In this document: positions 33,722 through 33,749 of the stretch, one piece after another
How positions within the stretch are numbered: the first letter of the stretch is position 1
Layout: each line of letters opens with the position of its first letter
Source: an uncultured Bacteroides sp.
Lineage (GTDB): Bacteria > Bacteroidota > Bacteroidia > Bacteroidales > Bacteroidaceae
Direction of reading: 5' to 3'
Length of the DNA stretch: 33,749 nt
Assembly (NCBI GenBank): GCA_947074195.1
Contig: CAMTOS010000025.1
Span: forward strand, 1-33,749
Program-made: the position numbers and the translations under genes
The notes under the pieces: model-generated
The model's input: the letters and a program-made list of their open reading frames with translations, nothing else
Told to the model about the DNA's origin: nothing
The model's database searches: none

Positions 33722-33749
33722 ATGAATGAAACGAAGTTACCACTCTTTT
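33722..33749 (+). CDS. Possible start of a further gene, cut by window end
   Basis: ATG at 33722 opens MNETKLPLF and stays open to the window's last base. It follows a terminator and a 55-bp spacer without a clear promoter. Nine codons are too few to identify a family. Confidence 0.35.

Noticed and set aside
1..33749. CRISPR array, tRNA or rRNA genes, prophage
   Set aside because: No regular repeat-spacer array, no recognisable tRNA or rRNA sequence and no phage structural or integrase gene were seen by eye.

Overview
The window looks like an ordinary chromosomal segment of a member of the Bacteroidales. Evidence for this: (1) many genes have Bacteroidetes-type promoters, with a -7 box TAnnTTTG and a -33 box TTTG about 19-20 bp upstream; (2) marker genes and gene order are typical (mutY-ssb-gldE-phosphopantetheinyl transferase; HU - small basic AURKAIP1/COX24-like protein - rng); (3) a Bacteroides-type inositol-lipid operon is present; (4) two secreted polysaccharide lyases end in C-terminal domains resembling T9SS sorting domains. 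Base composition is AT-rich. I cannot name the genus from the sequence alone. I see no rRNA, tRNA, CRISPR array, insertion sequence or prophage.

Layout. 1-3263: hexuronate catabolism (uxaB, partial, and a LacI-type regulator on the minus strand; uxaC diverging), with a shared promoter region carrying strong dyads and a strong terminator after uxaC. 3264-3480: a gene-free block of nested palindromes and a 32-bp direct repeat. 3499-4931: an unrecognised secreted protein and an RmlD-like SDR. 4940-7690 (minus): a four-gene operon of a DUF2089-type regulator, a Yip1-like membrane protein, a secreted alpha/beta hydrolase and a PH-like membrane protein. 7880-12716: an orphan FecE-type ATPase, a divergent YidE/AspT-like transporter and class III fructose-1,6-bisphosphatase. 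12770-17178 (minus): phoU, PPTase, gldE, ssb, mutY. 17591-19710 (plus): HU, a 30-aa ribosomal-type protein and ribonuclease G.

19769-25240 (minus) is a compact six-gene operon: inositol-3-phosphate synthase, a nucleotidyltransferase, an ATP-grasp protein, a CDP-alcohol phosphatidyltransferase, a flippase-like membrane protein and a HAD phosphatase. It fits the inositol-lipid cluster known from Bacteroides: make inositol phosphate, attach it to a lipid, remove the phosphate. The ATP-grasp protein, nucleotidyltransferase and membrane protein are the least explained members and the best candidates for new biology here.

25797-30377 (minus) holds two tandem secreted PL1-like pectate lyases, thematically linked to the hexuronate genes at the other end. 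30524-33749 has a LysM glucosaminidase, cytidine deaminase, an RclA-like flavoprotein and the first codons of a further possible gene. Several annotated starts were moved downstream because a promoter -7 box overlaps the longer reading frame's first codon (LacI regulator, DUF2089 protein, cytidine deaminase).
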